Notes: a model not told the origin generated them from the letters alone. DNA of 64,000 bases from Cryptomeria japonica (GCF_030272615.1 NC_081409.1:879873220-879937219); one strand, 5' to 3'. Counted from the stretch's first letter, positions 22,331-34,693 are shown. A program made the numbers and translations.

Positions 22331-23200
22331 CTTGTAAGTATATGAGAATATACATGTCAAGATGCAAGAACCAATTTATAACTAACACATCAACAAAGAT
22401 GTTGACATAGGTTGACACCTAGTATGCTAGGTATACCTTTGATAAATATTTGGATCAATGGTCATAATTTTAACAGACTAATAAACTATTTCTACTCAAT
22501 ATGTATGAACTCATCAAATGACAAATCATAAAATATGATCTATATTATTATTTAATTTAAAAAAAAATTGCTTATAAATTCATTAATAAAAAAATATATA
22601 TCCTTAATTTATTTATTCACATAGGAGATGCTCCAAATTATTATCATGGTTCCTATGCATAGATTGCCATATGTCGACAGTCCCATTATCGAAAATGTTA
22701 TGTTTTACTAATGTGGAGTTGTCCAATGTGATTCCTATGAACACTTTTCTATATGCGATTTTTAAAAATGACAAAAAAGTATGGAAAGATAAAAGATAAA
22801 GATATAGGAATTGATATATAAAGAAGTGATTCATATGTGCAGATATATACATAGGTATGCTATAATTATTATTATTATCTTTAATATAGCGAGCAAGAGA
22901 TATAGTGAATTAATTATTATACATCATCATTATGTTTATTATTAATGTGATTGTAGTATATTATTATTATTATAAGGATATAAGAATACTAATATTGATA
23001 TTTTTTTTCTTGATTATAGATAGATTATACTAAATACAAATGTAACTATAGTATCCACGCCTCTTATATTATATTATTAATAATATATATTTTTAATTTG
23101 TATATACTATTAATTATGTTATATAATCCTAATATATAGATGGTGAATTTAATTATAATATTAATATATTATTATATATTATAATTTAAATCATGTATAA
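22330..23200. other. AT-rich DNA, no gene seen
   Basis: Short frames only, for example 79 codons at 22613-22852 on the minus strand, with no family signature. A small purine patch at 22780-22830 resembles the flanking GA blocks. Confidence 0.5.
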
Positions 23201-23204
23201 ATAG

Positions 23205-23350
23205 ATATAAATGGATAGAGTGGGAGAGAAAGGGAGGAAGGGAAACACAAAGGTGTAAAAAGAGAGGGTGATAAGGATAGATGAAGGGATAGGGATACAA
23301 AGAAGGAGAGATAAAGAGATTGACATAGTGAGAGACAAGGACAAAGGAGC
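23205..23350. repeat. Purine-rich GA block, third copy
   Basis: About 145 bases of GGAGAGAAAGG, GGATAGATGAAGG and GAGAGATAAAGAG words, similar in style to the blocks at 8.8 and 21.9 kb. It is shorter and I could not align it word for word with the others. Confidence 0.6.
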
Positions 23351-24795
23351 TCATCTCAAAGATCTAAAGTTTAATAATCGAAATGATTAAAAATGGTTTG
23401 CAACAAAATACCATATTAAAAACTTAAAATATCTTATAATATAATTTTTTAAAATTCTCATTTGAAGAGAGAATATCTTATTAAAGAATAATCATAAAAG
23501 TGAAAATAAAAATAAATATAAGTTTAAATAATTAAATATATAAAAATTCAAAATTTATAATGACTAAATATTATTATTTCTCTAAAAAAAACAAGCATTC
23601 ATTTTAATAGTATAATATACATAATTAAATATATAGTAAATATGTAATTGTAAATTTTTAACAATTAAATATCATTTCTTATAATTTGTTTGTTAAAGAA
23701 ATCCCAATCTTAAAATATATTGAACATCTTAATATTTAAAATATATCTAAACAAAAAATACATTGATAATATTAAAAATTGTGAAATAAATTCATATCAA
23801 AATTCAAATATTTATAAAAATAAAAAATAATAAATAACAAACTTAATAAATTAAATAATTAAATAAAGAAGAAAACTAATTTTAAAAATTTAATAATAAT
23901 ATATTATATAAATTAACCAAATTCTACTTGATCATAGACATGTAACTTAAAATTCATTGTTTATTTTTCTTCACATGTTTCATGGTGCTTAAACTTTCTT
24001 GTATTGAGCCAGGAATGTTTGAAGAAAAAATATATAGCTTTTTAAAGTAAAACTGATGCCTCCATAAACACGGTGGATGAGATGCAATGGATATAATTTA
24101 TCTATCTTTATAATTTTAATATAGAGTTTTTTCTTCATTAAATAATATTATTAAATAAAACTTTAAAACAACTAACAAGAAAAATATAAAAAGCATAGTT
24201 TTGTTTTGTTTTGTTTTGTTTTGTCATGATATTCATAAGTGTTGATAATATTGATAAACACATTTGTTAGATTATCATATTTTTCAAATTAGTGAACCCT
24301 AAATTAATTCTTATCTATTATTTTAATATTGAGAAACAATAAAAACAGTTAATTCAAAGAGGTTGAAAGAAAAATATGTTTCCTGGTGAGATCCATGGTA
24401 GTGAAAGTTTTGGAAAGAGCCCTAGAGAAATTTCCTCTCAAATTTTAACAAAATATATTTGAAAAGAATTGGCAGATATAAAATTTGTAGTTAATTAAAA
24501 AGGATCAACAACCATGCACATAGGCAAATTTCATCTACAAAATTAACGGTGCAACAAATTCTAAGCAACTTAAAACGTAAAAAAAATATCAAAGAAGTAG
24601 AATCGACCCCTGATTAAATTTTGCAGAAACCTTCAAATTCAGTCCACTGAGTGCAAATGAAATCTTAAAAAATACTAAATATTAAATGCAAATTATAAGT
24701 AGCTATCTAATTTGTTCATCCCTACAGGTTCAAACCAACCCAATCCTAAATCAAATTACAAACACGTTCCAAATTCTGTGTAGCCAAATTTATAG
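23350..24795. other. AT-rich DNA with a (GTTTT)n microsatellite
   Basis: No supported frame. A perfect pentanucleotide GTTTT run of five to six units lies at about 24198-24224. Otherwise I see nothing beyond AT-rich sequence next to the 3' end of the PPR pseudogene. Confidence 0.5.
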
Positions 24796-26088
24796 TTAAC
24801 GACACAGAATTTGGATTCTGTTTAATTCGTCCTTGATCTTAGGTATTTTGATCTTCATAAGATCTCGGTTTTGGAGCCCACAAAGACTCGAAATTTCGCT
24901 TAAAAATTCCTTCACCCTATCATTTGTTTCTATAAGAATAAATTTCACCACTGTGGGAAGGACTCCTCCCCATACGTAACACAAACAATGTTGAGATGAC
25001 CGATTCTGGCGTGAGACAATTTCTCGAAGGGAAGTTCCTCCCAGGGAATAGTAACAGAAATGAAAATATATATTCAGATCTGACAAAAAATCGCCTTTAA
25101 TCATACTTTGATGGATGTTCACGCCTCGTTTCAAACCTCTCGTTTTGCCACAGGCTAGGAGTATGGTGGCAAAGGTTGTGGCGTTTGGCCTCACTCCTAC
25201 CAATTGCATTTGCTTCAAAATTTCTAAAGGCATATCAACAAACCCATTTTGCGCATATCCTGCAATCATCGCATACAATGAGATCGCATCTCTTTGCGAC
25301 ATTTCTTTGAAAATCCTTATTGCCTCTCCAAATTCACCATTTTGTGCATAACCCATAATCATTGCAGTCCATAAGACTACATTCTTTTGGGGAATTTTGT
25401 CAAATAGTTAAAGTGCTTCGTATATTCTTCCACATTTTGCATACATATCAACCAGGACATTTGTAACTACATCTGATAAAATCCCCCTTTCATCATGTTT
25501 GGTGGATGTCCATGCCCTCTTCCAAAACTGACCTTAATTTGGCATAGACTGGAAAAGGTAAAATGATCAGGTTGGACACCCATTTGTTGCATTTGATAAA
25601 AAACCATATCAATGCCTCCTGCAATTTATGGTATTCTATAAAATGGCATCTCGTTTAGTGATGTCACCAAACACTCTATGAGCACCCACCTAGCTACCCC
25701 ACTTGAAATACATGTTGATAAGCTTGTTTTGGAAAACTATAGCTGTAGCAAAATCAAATCGCATATGGTAATCTAGGAGTGGATTTCCTTACCCTCTGAA
25801 AGGGATTTCTTGGAAACGCAAGCCTCCAATAGTTGAAGATATGCATATCAAGCATAATGTGTAGCGTCTCTTTGAACCGACACCCTCTACATAATGTTGT
25901 GAGGATGAGATGGAGATTGGCCGTGTATGGCATTGGCAACGTATGATGATAACTGGAACAGAAATCAACAAATTGTTATTCATTTCTGCTTCTCCCACTG
26001 ATAATGAAATATAGCCACTGTTTGCGTCCTCAAAAGGGGATTTATGGAGGCCTCTGGAGAAAGATTGAGAAGTGCCAAAGGAATCCAT
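24796..26088 (-). pseudogene. Pentatricopeptide repeat (PPR, PLS type) pseudogene
   Basis: From the ATG at 26088 the minus strand reads an N-terminal stretch, then PPR units: a LCRGCRFKETLHIM helix, KLINMYFKWGS, NVLVDMYAKCGRIYEAL, NVVLWTAMIMGYAQNGEFGE, AISLYAMIAGYAQNGFVD, and VRPNATTFATILLACGKTRG. The alternating short and long repeats are those of PLS-class proteins, which usually act in organelle RNA editing or processing. Stops and frameshifts occur near 25710, 25660-25640, 25580-25550 and 25410. From 25362 to 24796 the frame is open for 188 codons, but after SDL near 25070 the repeat pattern is lost and no E or DYW domain can be recognised. A TATA-like TATAAATATAAT lies about 30 bases upstream of the ATG. 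The gene is clearly decayed; most stops fit C-to-T changes. Confidence 0.75.
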
Positions 26089-26099
26089 CTCTATTTACC

Positions 26100-27035
26100 T
26101 GCATTCTATGACATTATATTTATAAACAAAAAGACAACTTTCACGTAGGAACTTGCCCACATATTATGAGAGCATCGGAAGGCGGTGGATGCCAGGGCAG
26201 TGCCAAGCACATTTAATGGTGCTTATTCACATTTAGTGTAGCTCGTACGTTGATAGTTGAGATAGTAAATGCACTTCTTGCATAGTTACTCGAATTTGCA
26301 GTCAGTGGGAAGGATTGATGTTACCGTGCAGTCAAAGCTAACAATTTTCTCGTGTAAAAAATTCAGCCAGAAACATCGATGGCTGCAGATGATTCAATCG
26401 TCTTGCATGCTTCTGAATGAATGTAAACCCTTGATTTTTAAAGTTAGCTGGTCCATCTCATATAAGGATATGCCATCGACGTAAATAAAGTCAACTTGAA
26501 TGAATGAAATGAAAAATTAGCTGGTATTCGCATGCACTAATAACAATAATAATTAGAAAAATGATTGTTATATTTTAATAAAAATAAAAAAACATTCCCA
26601 AGCACGAGTATTGATATTTAGAAATTGTTTTCTACATTAGGTGAAATGAATTAGCTACAAAATACTATTTATGTTGAGACTCTTCTTATTTATCGAAAGA
26701 ATGCAGTTGAAAAAGAAAAGATATTGCATTTAAAAAAGGGTTTGTATGATATAAGAATTAACACATTTTTATTAAGAAATTTTTTCTAGATCGAACATAT
26801 TTATTTTGATTAATTATAATAGAAACGAAAAGAATGTTTCAAAATTATTTTGTAAATTTTTAAAAGAATTTTTTTTTAGATCGTAGAAGCTTTTTTTGCT
26901 GAGTAAGAGGTCGAAGTCGAGTCACTTTTGACTGGAGCTATGAACAAATGAGACCACATTTTTTAGGGGCCTCATTCTTAGATATGTTCAGCATTAACAT
27001 CGTTATATCTCCTTGTGCTGTCCTATCTATTCTAT
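26100..27035. other. Intergenic DNA upstream of the PPR pseudogene
   Basis: AT-rich sequence with no supported frame. A TATA-like site on the minus strand (26112-26126) could have served the PPR gene. I see no other feature. Confidence 0.45.
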
Positions 27036-27039
27036 CTCT

Positions 27040-27190
27040 CCTTATCACTCCAAACCCCTTATCACTCCATACACACCTTATCACTCCAATCCTTATCTCT
27101 CCATTAATCTCCTTATCACTCCAGTCCTTATCGCTCCAATATTGCGCCCTCCTTATCTCTCCTCTAGTCCTGACACCTTATCTCTCCAAC
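27040..27190. repeat. Array of eight CCTTATCNCTCCA motifs
   Basis: The 13-base motif CCTTATC(A/T/G)CTCCA starts at 27040, 27057, 27076, 27091, 27111, 27126, 27151 and 27176, with spacings of 15-25 bases; the 27151 copy diverges at its last base. The spacers are unrelated. On the minus strand each copy reads GATAAGG, which includes the plant I-box core GATAAG. It may be a decayed minisatellite rather than a regulatory array. Confidence 0.7.
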
Positions 27191-27194
27191 ACAT

Positions 27195-27600
27195 TTGTCT
27201 TCATACCTTCACTGTGGACTACTTGCAATCCTACGACCCCGTGGAATTGACCGAACAACTCACCTTGGTCACTTTGCGCAAGGGGGTTCTTTGCATTCCT
27301 TCCTATGTGGCACTACAAATTGTAGTGATGTGTATCCTCCATGCAACAGTGACTTCATAACCCATGCCAGACAAATTACTAGATTCTTGAAAATTATATC
27401 ATTTGTAATTGATTTAGGGCTTAAATAGATTCAATCAAGAATATTTGAAAAATGGTAACAATAATTATAAAATAAAATTAACAAATAGATTTTGATAATC
27501 AAGGTTATAATTAGGGTGTTGTTTGCAATTATTTCAAGTCAAAAGCTAAAGCTTTGAGAGTTTATCTACAAGTTTTAGATCTATAGGAGGGAATCCCAAA
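27195..27600. other. No gene recognised
   Basis: A plus-strand frame (27013-27360) ends in a stretch with fairly balanced composition, HTFTVDYLQSYDPVELTEQL, that I cannot assign to a family. It begins inside the motif array, so I do not support it as a gene. The 3' end of the LINE should lie near 27600. Confidence 0.35.
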
Positions 27601-27719
27601 CCAAATATTTTCCTCTAAATGTAACTCTATTGTACTTATCTTGGGAAAATTTATGTCCTCTAAAGTATGAATTCTCTAGCCACTAGGTCACAAAAGGGTT
27701 GAGATTTCTAGGACTTAGC

Positions 27720-30490
27720 CTTCTTGGGGACAACTCTCATAATGTTGTTTCTCACTAGAATTTTCCATGGTTCATTGCCATCAAATGCCTGGAAGATCCA
27801 TTTTTTAGCAAGAGCAACCCCTTGTATTCTTAGGTCTTTTAACTCAAGCCCTCCCAGACTTTTCTCTATGTGGCACCATCCCCATTTAAAGAGTGTATAT
27901 TTTTATTTCCTTTCTCGTCAGACCATAGGAAGTTCCTAATAGATTTTTGTATTTCCAAGATTTGATAGTTGGAAAACATCCAAACAGAGGAATAGTAAAA
28001 GTTGTATGACGATAGAATTTTTTGACAAACTTGCACTCTACCAGCAAGCGAAAGGTACCTATTATTCCATTTATTGAGCTTCTTTTCAATTTCGCCTCTA
28101 ACCCATATCCACATCTCCTTGAGAGAGGGGGAGATGGTGAAGGGTATCCCCAAGTACCTAACAATCTTATTAGCCCCCCCCCATTGGTATCCAAAATGGT
28201 GTAACCAATCCAGAGGCTCCTCTTTCCACCCAAGCAGGGTAGATTTATCCTGAGAGATTTTTGCCCCTGAAATCTCACCAGAGAACTTAATTTTGCACTC
28301 CAGGGCTTCCATGTTTTGCTTGGCGAGTTCTACAAAAAGTGCAGTGTCATCAGCAAATTGGGTATTAATCAGTTTAGACCCATCAAGAAGCTTAACACCT
28401 CCTATTTTAGGAGATATGGTGCAATCTCTTAAAATATAGTATAGGGAATTAGAGGCTATAACAAATAGCGTAGGGGCAAGAGGGCAACCCTATCTAATAG
28501 ACCTACCGATATTAATAACCCGAGTGAGAGACCCATTAATCTCTACCTATGTAGACACATCTTTAAGGAGAATCTTCACCAATTTGCAAAATTCCATAGG
28601 AAATCCAAAGGCTTCTAGAATCATCAATATAAACTCCCATTCAATCCTATCATAGGCCCTCTCAAAATCTAAAAGAAACATGGCCACATTCTGCCCTGAT
28701 ATATTTGCCCAATCCATCGCCTCCCAACTGGTAATTAGATTTTCTAGTATGAATCTTTTGTTTATGAACCTTGTTTGAGTGGGACAAATGAATTTGGGCA
28801 GCACATTCTCTAACCTGAGTGCAAGAGCCTTGGCCAAAATTTTATAGGACACATTGAGGAGAATAATGAGTCTCCAATTTTTTATGACTTGTCACCTTCT
28901 TTGGGTAATAGCTTAATAGTGCTTTTATTAATCGATTCGCCTAGAGAACCACTCTCATAAGCCTTTGCATATAGTTCTTGGAGGTCTTGGCAGATCCACT
29001 CCTCATTAGCTTTATAAAACTCAACAGGCAGTCTGTCCGGGCCCAAAGCGTTGTCATTATTCAGGTTTCTAATGGCATTTTTTAGTTCACCCATAGATAT
29101 GGTTTCCTTCAATGCTTGTGAGCACTCCACAGTAATCCTATTGGGAATAATTGTTCTACATTTCTCTCTGGCTTCTTGTGACATAGGGGATTCTTCCAAG
29201 GAGAAGAGACCTTTGTAGAATAGGCAAAACACCTCTTTAATTTCTTCTAATTCCACTAACTCCTTCTTGTCTACCCAAATCCTATCAATCTTCTCTCTAG
29301 GTTGCTTTTGCTTTAGTATATTGAAAAACAATTTAGATCCTTTGTCATCGAATTGTATCCATTGACTTCGGGCCCTAATCATTGCACCTCTGATCTTAAC
29401 CTGTTGATGTTTCATCAGAGCATCACTCGCCTGAGCAACTTTGTTTGATAATTCTACCTTGCTCGGGCTTTTCTGGACATCAACTTCATGTTGGTACAAT
29501 TCATTAGTAAGTGTTTTCTCCTGTGATCTATAATCTTTATCTTTTTTTTGTCCAATAGTCTGCAAAAGGGTCTGCTAACTCTTAACATTTTGGTTCCATC
29601 TGTTTACATGAGATTTCAATTCCTTATTTCCTTTTTGAATAATCTAATAATTTTTATGATGACCAACACATTTGGATCCTTAAGGAGATGGGTGTTGAGG
29701 ATGAATTTATCTCCTTCTTTCCCTTTCTTTGCTGGAGTATCTTTGAACCTAATAAGGGAGATCATAGGGTGATGGTTCGAGAGTGAAGCCGGCCATGTTG
29801 TCACAACATTACCTTGATTATCCGTTATGAAGGAGAATTGTTCTCCATCTGCATAAAACCTATCCAATCTACAATATATTCTATGCTTTCATCTCTAGTA
29901 ATTGCACCATGTGAACCAAATTCCTTTAGCATCCTTCTTGTTACCAAGTAGCGGGTCAAAGAGTTTCCTACAATTCTTCATTCTTTTCCAATGCAATTTC
30001 TCTGCTCCCTTCCATTCCATAGCTACACCACCACATTTATCCTCATGACTTTCAACCATGTTGAAGTCTCCCCCAATAAACCATGAAATATCAGGGAGCG
30101 AGGCAATCTAGTCCCATAATTCAGTCCTTTCCCTATAGTCATTGGCAACATATATTAAGCACACACATAATAGTTTTATTAATGTCCAATGAGGCCCAAA
30201 CTGCTCTATTACACGGTGAGCACCCTTGGTTAACAATGTGATCTTTCCATTTAGAGTTGATGAGAAGCCCAACTCCCCCTCTTCCTTTATCATGGTCTGA
30301 ACAAAGCTTAATAGAGTCTTTCCAGATGAATTTTAGATTGAGCTCCAAGGTAAATTTGACTGCTTTTAATTCTTGTAACATGACAACATCCACATCCTTG
30401 TGCTGGTTAACAAACTTCCTAACTATCTGCTCCTTGTTTGGTTACTCCAGATCTCTAATATTCCAAGAGATGCATTTCATCATAACTAAA
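27720..30490 (-). pseudogene. LINE ORF2: AP-type endonuclease and reverse transcriptase
   Basis: The endonuclease starts with MKCISWNIRDLE (30487) and continues with DVVMLQELKAVK and GRGGVGLLINSKWKDHIV, including the catalytic Glu of the QE(L) motif. The pre-RT part includes ALGPDRLPVEFYK. The RT has LLDFERAYDRIEW (first catalytic Asp), SIR-stop-GCPLAPTLFVIA (TAG at 28490-28492 replacing the conserved Gln) and QFADDTALFVEL, the intact catalytic box, near 28365. A one-base shift at about 28885 splits KEGDKS from NWRLIILLNVSYKILAKAL. A post-RT block KLNKWNNRYLSLAGRVQVC follows. The catalytic residues remain but the frame is broken in at least five places. Confidence 0.85.
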
Positions 30491-32406
30491 TGAGAGTTTT
30501 TATTCTTTAGCAGTCTTGAAACTGTTAAAACATCTGGGGAGATCTTTCTTTTCTTCAGTTTTCCTTCTATAGGAAGAACCCTTGATCTTGGAGCCCCGTG
30601 GTCTACCTCTTCTTCTTCTAGGTATTTAACCTCAGTGTTCTCACTATCAGTCATCCACTCCCCTTCTTCACCGGTGTACTTCTCATTTTGAGAGTCATCC
30701 TCAAAATCAGGATCCTTTTTGGGACCAAGCTAATTGGGGGCCTCTCCACTCTCCCAACAAGGTCTGAGAGCCTTCAAGCTATTACAACTACCTAGGGTTT
30801 CATCCTCTAGAGCTAAAGTCTTACCAGGCCTAGCATCACCATTATTAGGGTCAGCAACAAAAACCTCAATCACACAATTATCCTCAATTTCAACAAAATT
30901 CTTGGGGGGAAGGGAGATGACCATTTCAGGAGTGGATTCTGTAGGAGAGGGGGCTCTTATCGCGATATCAGGGACATAGGTTAAGGAAAGCTCATAGGAG
31001 ACATCCATATCTCCAAAGTTCTTATGAGTAGTCTTAAAGCTCAATGTCCTACTAGAGGTCCCTCCCTTACCACAATCACTACTGACACCATTCCTCTCTT
31101 CAGAGTTCTTAGCTATGGACCTAACAAGGGTAGAGGTTGCATTCGAGTTCAAGAATCGCCTTTCTAGGGGGATCTCCTGCACATCATTTTCCATAGGTGA
31201 GGCTAGATTGCTCACCATAGATGTTTTAGCCTCTCTATGCTTAAGATTATTAGGGTTAGTCGCTCTAATTTTCTCTAGAGCCAATTGTTGGGCATTTTTC
31301 CTTCTCCTTTTCCTAGGGTTTTTTCCAACCATCTGAAAACCATCCTGCTGATCTTCACCCATCTATTTCAAGGCTTTTGAAATTGTAGAATGAGAGGTGG
31401 GGACATCATTGGGGTTCCCAGTATTAGCATTTTTGTCAGGATCAGGGGATACATCACCCTCTCCATTAATAGCTCTATTGATATTTTTACTAAGGAAGTC
31501 AAGTTTATCCATGATTGGAGCATGGTTTTTGTGGACTGGTGGAGGGTCGTTAGCATCATTACGGTCCTTCTCCATTCCTTAATGCTTATTAATAATGGGG
31601 TAATTCTTCTGAATATGTCTCTCTTTTCTGCAAAGGAAGCACACACTAATTCATCCAAGAATTTCAATGGGGCAAGACACAATTTCATTCTCTAAATCAA
31701 TGTTTAACAAATTGGGAAGGTCACAACCAGGGTTGATCGAAACCAAGACCCTAGCATCCAAGAGAGGTATAAGGGAGGCCGAATTATCCAACCGGATAGT
31801 CTTGCCAATAGGTTCAAGCATTTGTGGTATGAATATCCATAGCAGTGGAGGAACATTCTTAACCAGAAGCCACTTAGGGCACGAAAGTGCCAAAATTTCT
31901 TCATTGACCGCTTCAGGAGACCACCCTAGGGCGCAGAAGGTACATTTACCCACCATCAAGTACTTTTTGCTAATGACTTCTATTTGAGCCTTGTGATCCT
32001 TGAAAAATACTATAGATAAAACTTTTTGAATTAATCTACAAAATGAGACATGGTAACCTAATTTAATATTCTAGACATTTCTAAACTAGTCATCAAGAAA
32101 TTTTCAAGCCGAACATTTATCTACATCAATAGTAACAAAGAAAATAGTAGTATCATTTAATCTATTCTTTTCCAGAGCAATTTCATTACACATTAATTCA
32201 TTCAAAGTAATGGAGATGGAGCCCAAGATAGAGTTAGGGTCCTTACCTTCTCCATGAGGGCCGCCATTATCTAGAGACACAAACCTAGCACCCTCTACAA
32301 TGGCAATGGAAGGTTGATGGACAATATCTCTGAAGGTTTTCTTCTTCACATCTTCGACTCCTAATCTGCCATTCATATTGGAGACGCCTCTGGACAAGCC
32401 CTCCAT
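30490..32406 (-). pseudogene. LINE ORF1 (DUF4283-type with a zinc knuckle)
   Basis: From the ATG at 32406 the frame shows KTFRDIVHQPS near residue 23. A DUF4283-like part follows, with CPKWLLVKNVPPLLWIFIPQ, LDNSASLIPLLDARVLVSI and LENEIVSCPIEIL. A decayed knuckle CFLCRKERHIQKNYP lies near 31625 (last Cys replaced). A long basic and acidic tail runs to about 30650, including NPRKRRRKNAQQLALEKIRA. Stops lie near 32103, 31652, 31580, 31363 and 30730. ORF1 products bind LINE RNA. The tail runs towards ORF2 in the same general frame, so the two may once have been one reading frame or closely spaced. Confidence 0.75.
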
Positions 32407-32729
32407 AAATGCACATTAACCCACACACACAGATAGGAGTGCAAGCAATGACGAGAAGGACAAGCAAGAACAAAGAAGACAAAAAAAACAAGTACAAATG
32501 CAAGAGAAACTTACCTACGTGGAGGAGGCCGCTTGCACTACACCACGTTAGTGGCTATGACCCCTGCAGCCTCGCGCCAAACCCTAGGGGTGTGACGCAG
32601 ACGCAGACGTGGTTGCAGAGCCTCCTATCTACCCCAAAGTGAAAATATATTTTGAAAATCTCAAATTAGAAAGTTTTAATTAATTTATAATAGATTAACT
32701 ATAAAGGTTTAATATACTTAATATACTAG

Positions 32730-33907
32730 TGTAAAGCGGAAAAATCGAACCCTAGTTGTTCTCCCCTCCCCAACTCCGAGGAGAGAGAAGGGAGAGTCAC
32801 TAGGGTTGATGGTTTTCACTTAGGGGAGACTTTACATTCAAAAGAGGGGTTGAAACCCACAAGATCCAATCCCACACAATGCAAGATTGGATTCTAAATG
32901 AGTTTCAAGGGTCAAAACATCAAGGATACCCTCTTTTGTAAAGAAATGTAGATAGAAAGATTAAGATAGGAATGCATGAAAAGTGAGAAAGATTTGCTTA
33001 TAAACAGAGATAGGGATATAGGATGAAGTTGCGGACCTGGAATTAGTAGTATGTCGAGACAGTGCTGTTCTGCAAATTTGAACAAAAGTTGACAGGACGA
33101 TGGCGCCCGGCGTGCACATGGTCCTCCGAAAAATCCGCGAAACAAAGGTGGATCTGTTCATCTCTGTACAAGGATTCCAGATCTTCAATTACAGCCGTGT
33201 ACCTGCAACCTACACACAGAAAAGAGAGGACGATTGGGATGAGGGGTTTGCCTTTAGGTCAAACCCCGGTTTTGGTATTAACCAAGAAATGAGAATGTTG
33301 TAAATGTAAATGTTTGTAATGTAAACAAGTACTGATACCTTGTTGTAAGAATGTTTGTATTCTTACATGCGAAGGTGTAATGTATGTAGTATGTTGTATG
33401 TTGTATGTGATCTCCTCTTCAATGGTTGAATCCTTGTCTTGAATGCAACACTTAGCCTTGAATGGAGACTTAGAATGATCAATTGCTTGAAGGAATGCTT
33501 GAATGCTTGAATGCTTGAATATCGCTTCTGCCTTTTTTTTTTACATATGTCCTCCTCCTTTTGAGAGGGGAAATGTAGTTTATATACTTGTCAATTAGGG
33601 CTGATAGACTGATTTTCCCAACCTTAGGCCGACCAGGAAATGTTATTTTCCAATTTGCAAACATAAAGACCCGAAGCCCCATAAGAGACCGGGCCCAAAA
33701 TAGGGCTAGGGACTAGGGTGCTGGGCGCCATGGTCCCACCTCCAGGGACAATAGGGTGCAAGGAGGATTAGGCCAGGGTGCTGAAAAATGCAGTTTTTGA
33801 TGTCATGAACAAGTTTCGGGGTCTCCATTCAGGTTCCGTGTTGCATCACCATCGTGAAGACCCAAATGCAGTCGAAATTGCAAGTGTCACAATTTTAGGA
33901 CGCTACA
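32730..33907 (-). repeat. 3' LTR of element A
   Basis: In sense orientation it starts TGTAGCGTCC and ends CTTTACA. It contains a TATA-like TATATAAA (33579-33586, minus) and three tandem GCTTGAAT units near 33490-33520, against two in the other LTR. It also carries one copy of the GTGCAC hairpin module (about 33093-33122). Confidence 0.92.
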
Positions 33908-33922
33908 TTTAGCCCCCACTTT
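33908..33922 (-). other. Polypurine tract of element A
   Basis: AAAGTGGGGGCTAAA on the minus strand ends exactly at the TGTAGC start of the 3' LTR. Element B has AAAGTGGGAGCTAAA in the same place (46886-46900). Confidence 0.8.
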
Positions 33923-33961
33923 AGCGGGAGTATAAGCGTACGCTCATACTTCCGGTAAAGT
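33918..33961. other. 44-bp near-perfect palindrome next to the polypurine tract
   Basis: Two 22-base arms without a loop match in 19 of 22 positions. The outer ends are ACTTTA and TAAAGT; the centre is GCGTACGC. The structure overlaps the polypurine tract by five bases. A homologous 44-base palindrome exists in element B at the same place, with centre GTGTACAC. It might form a hairpin at the 3' end of the RNA. Confidence 0.75.
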
Positions 33962-34693
33962 ACAAGGAAACAACATTGAAAAACTTTCACCACGTCAAGG
34001 AGGCAAGATACACCAAGCCCCCAGTGGACTAAGGATCTTACAACTTCGATTGACAAGGTAAAAGGGAAGATCACGAGGGAGAACCATGACTGTCAGTAGT
34101 AAGGTTCCCTCACTATGAGTCATGCAAGAAAGATATCAAAAATTTTCAAGGCAAAGCTAAATTTGTCAAGAAATTTTCAAGTATCTTGAAAAGATATGAA
34201 CGGGATGTATGCCCCCCTACGTTAAAGTGATCGCACATGCCTCACCGGGGGTGATTGCTTTAAGGTAGTGATACATATAAGAAATGAGAAAGGAGCACGT
34301 TATAACAAGGATTTAGCCCCCAAGTGTGAGATAAGCCCAAGGATAATAGACACAAAACACAAAGCACGAGGTGACTTCGCTTTCCTCGGGGTCAGTATGT
34401 TGTATGATAATTCATGTATATCATAGATATGTATGCATAATTGTTCTTCATTCCCCAATCAAGGAAGGTCACCTAGAAGAAGGGAACACATGTGTCTTTT
34501 GAGTCAACATGAGAGAGACCAAAAGAGGTCTCAATGTTTTGCATCGTCCTCAAGTAGACAACACTAAGGACAACAAATAGAAGAATGAGAATAACACATA
34601 GAAGAAGTAACAAAAGAGAGGAGGAGAGAATCTGCTATGCTAATGAAACTAGTCTAGCACGTCATCTACCCCCCAATCTTGCTGATCAATATT
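33962..34693. other. 3' untranslated region of element A
   Basis: No frame of note. The stretch is conserved in element B (about 46940-47588) in phrases such as CACGTYAAGGAGGCAAGATA and TTCCCTCACTATGAGTCATG (TTCCCCTC... in B). It is therefore part of the element's non-coding 3' region and not host DNA. Confidence 0.65.

Larger units (their letters stand above)
27600..32640 (-). mobile_element. L1-type LINE, nearly full length
   Basis: On the minus strand a 5' leader (about 32640-32407), ORF1 (32406 down to about 30485) and an endonuclease-RT ORF2 (about 30485 to 27720) follow in the canonical order. Stops and frameshifts inactivate both. The end after about 27700 lacks a clear poly-A run, and the last recognisable block is the post-RT region, so the 3' end appears lost. 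LINE copies are more often cut at the 5' end. Confidence 0.85.

Noticed and set aside
21888-22418. 176-codon minus-strand Ser/Leu/Tyr-rich frame
   Set aside because: Same cause: it lies on a GA-rich repeat block.
27013-27360. 115-codon plus-strand frame
   Set aside because: Its first half is the CCTTATC motif array; the rest has no family signature.
32961-33303. Overlapping short frames repeated at 39492-39846
   Set aside because: They are duplicated only because they lie in the two LTRs of element A; they contain no domain.
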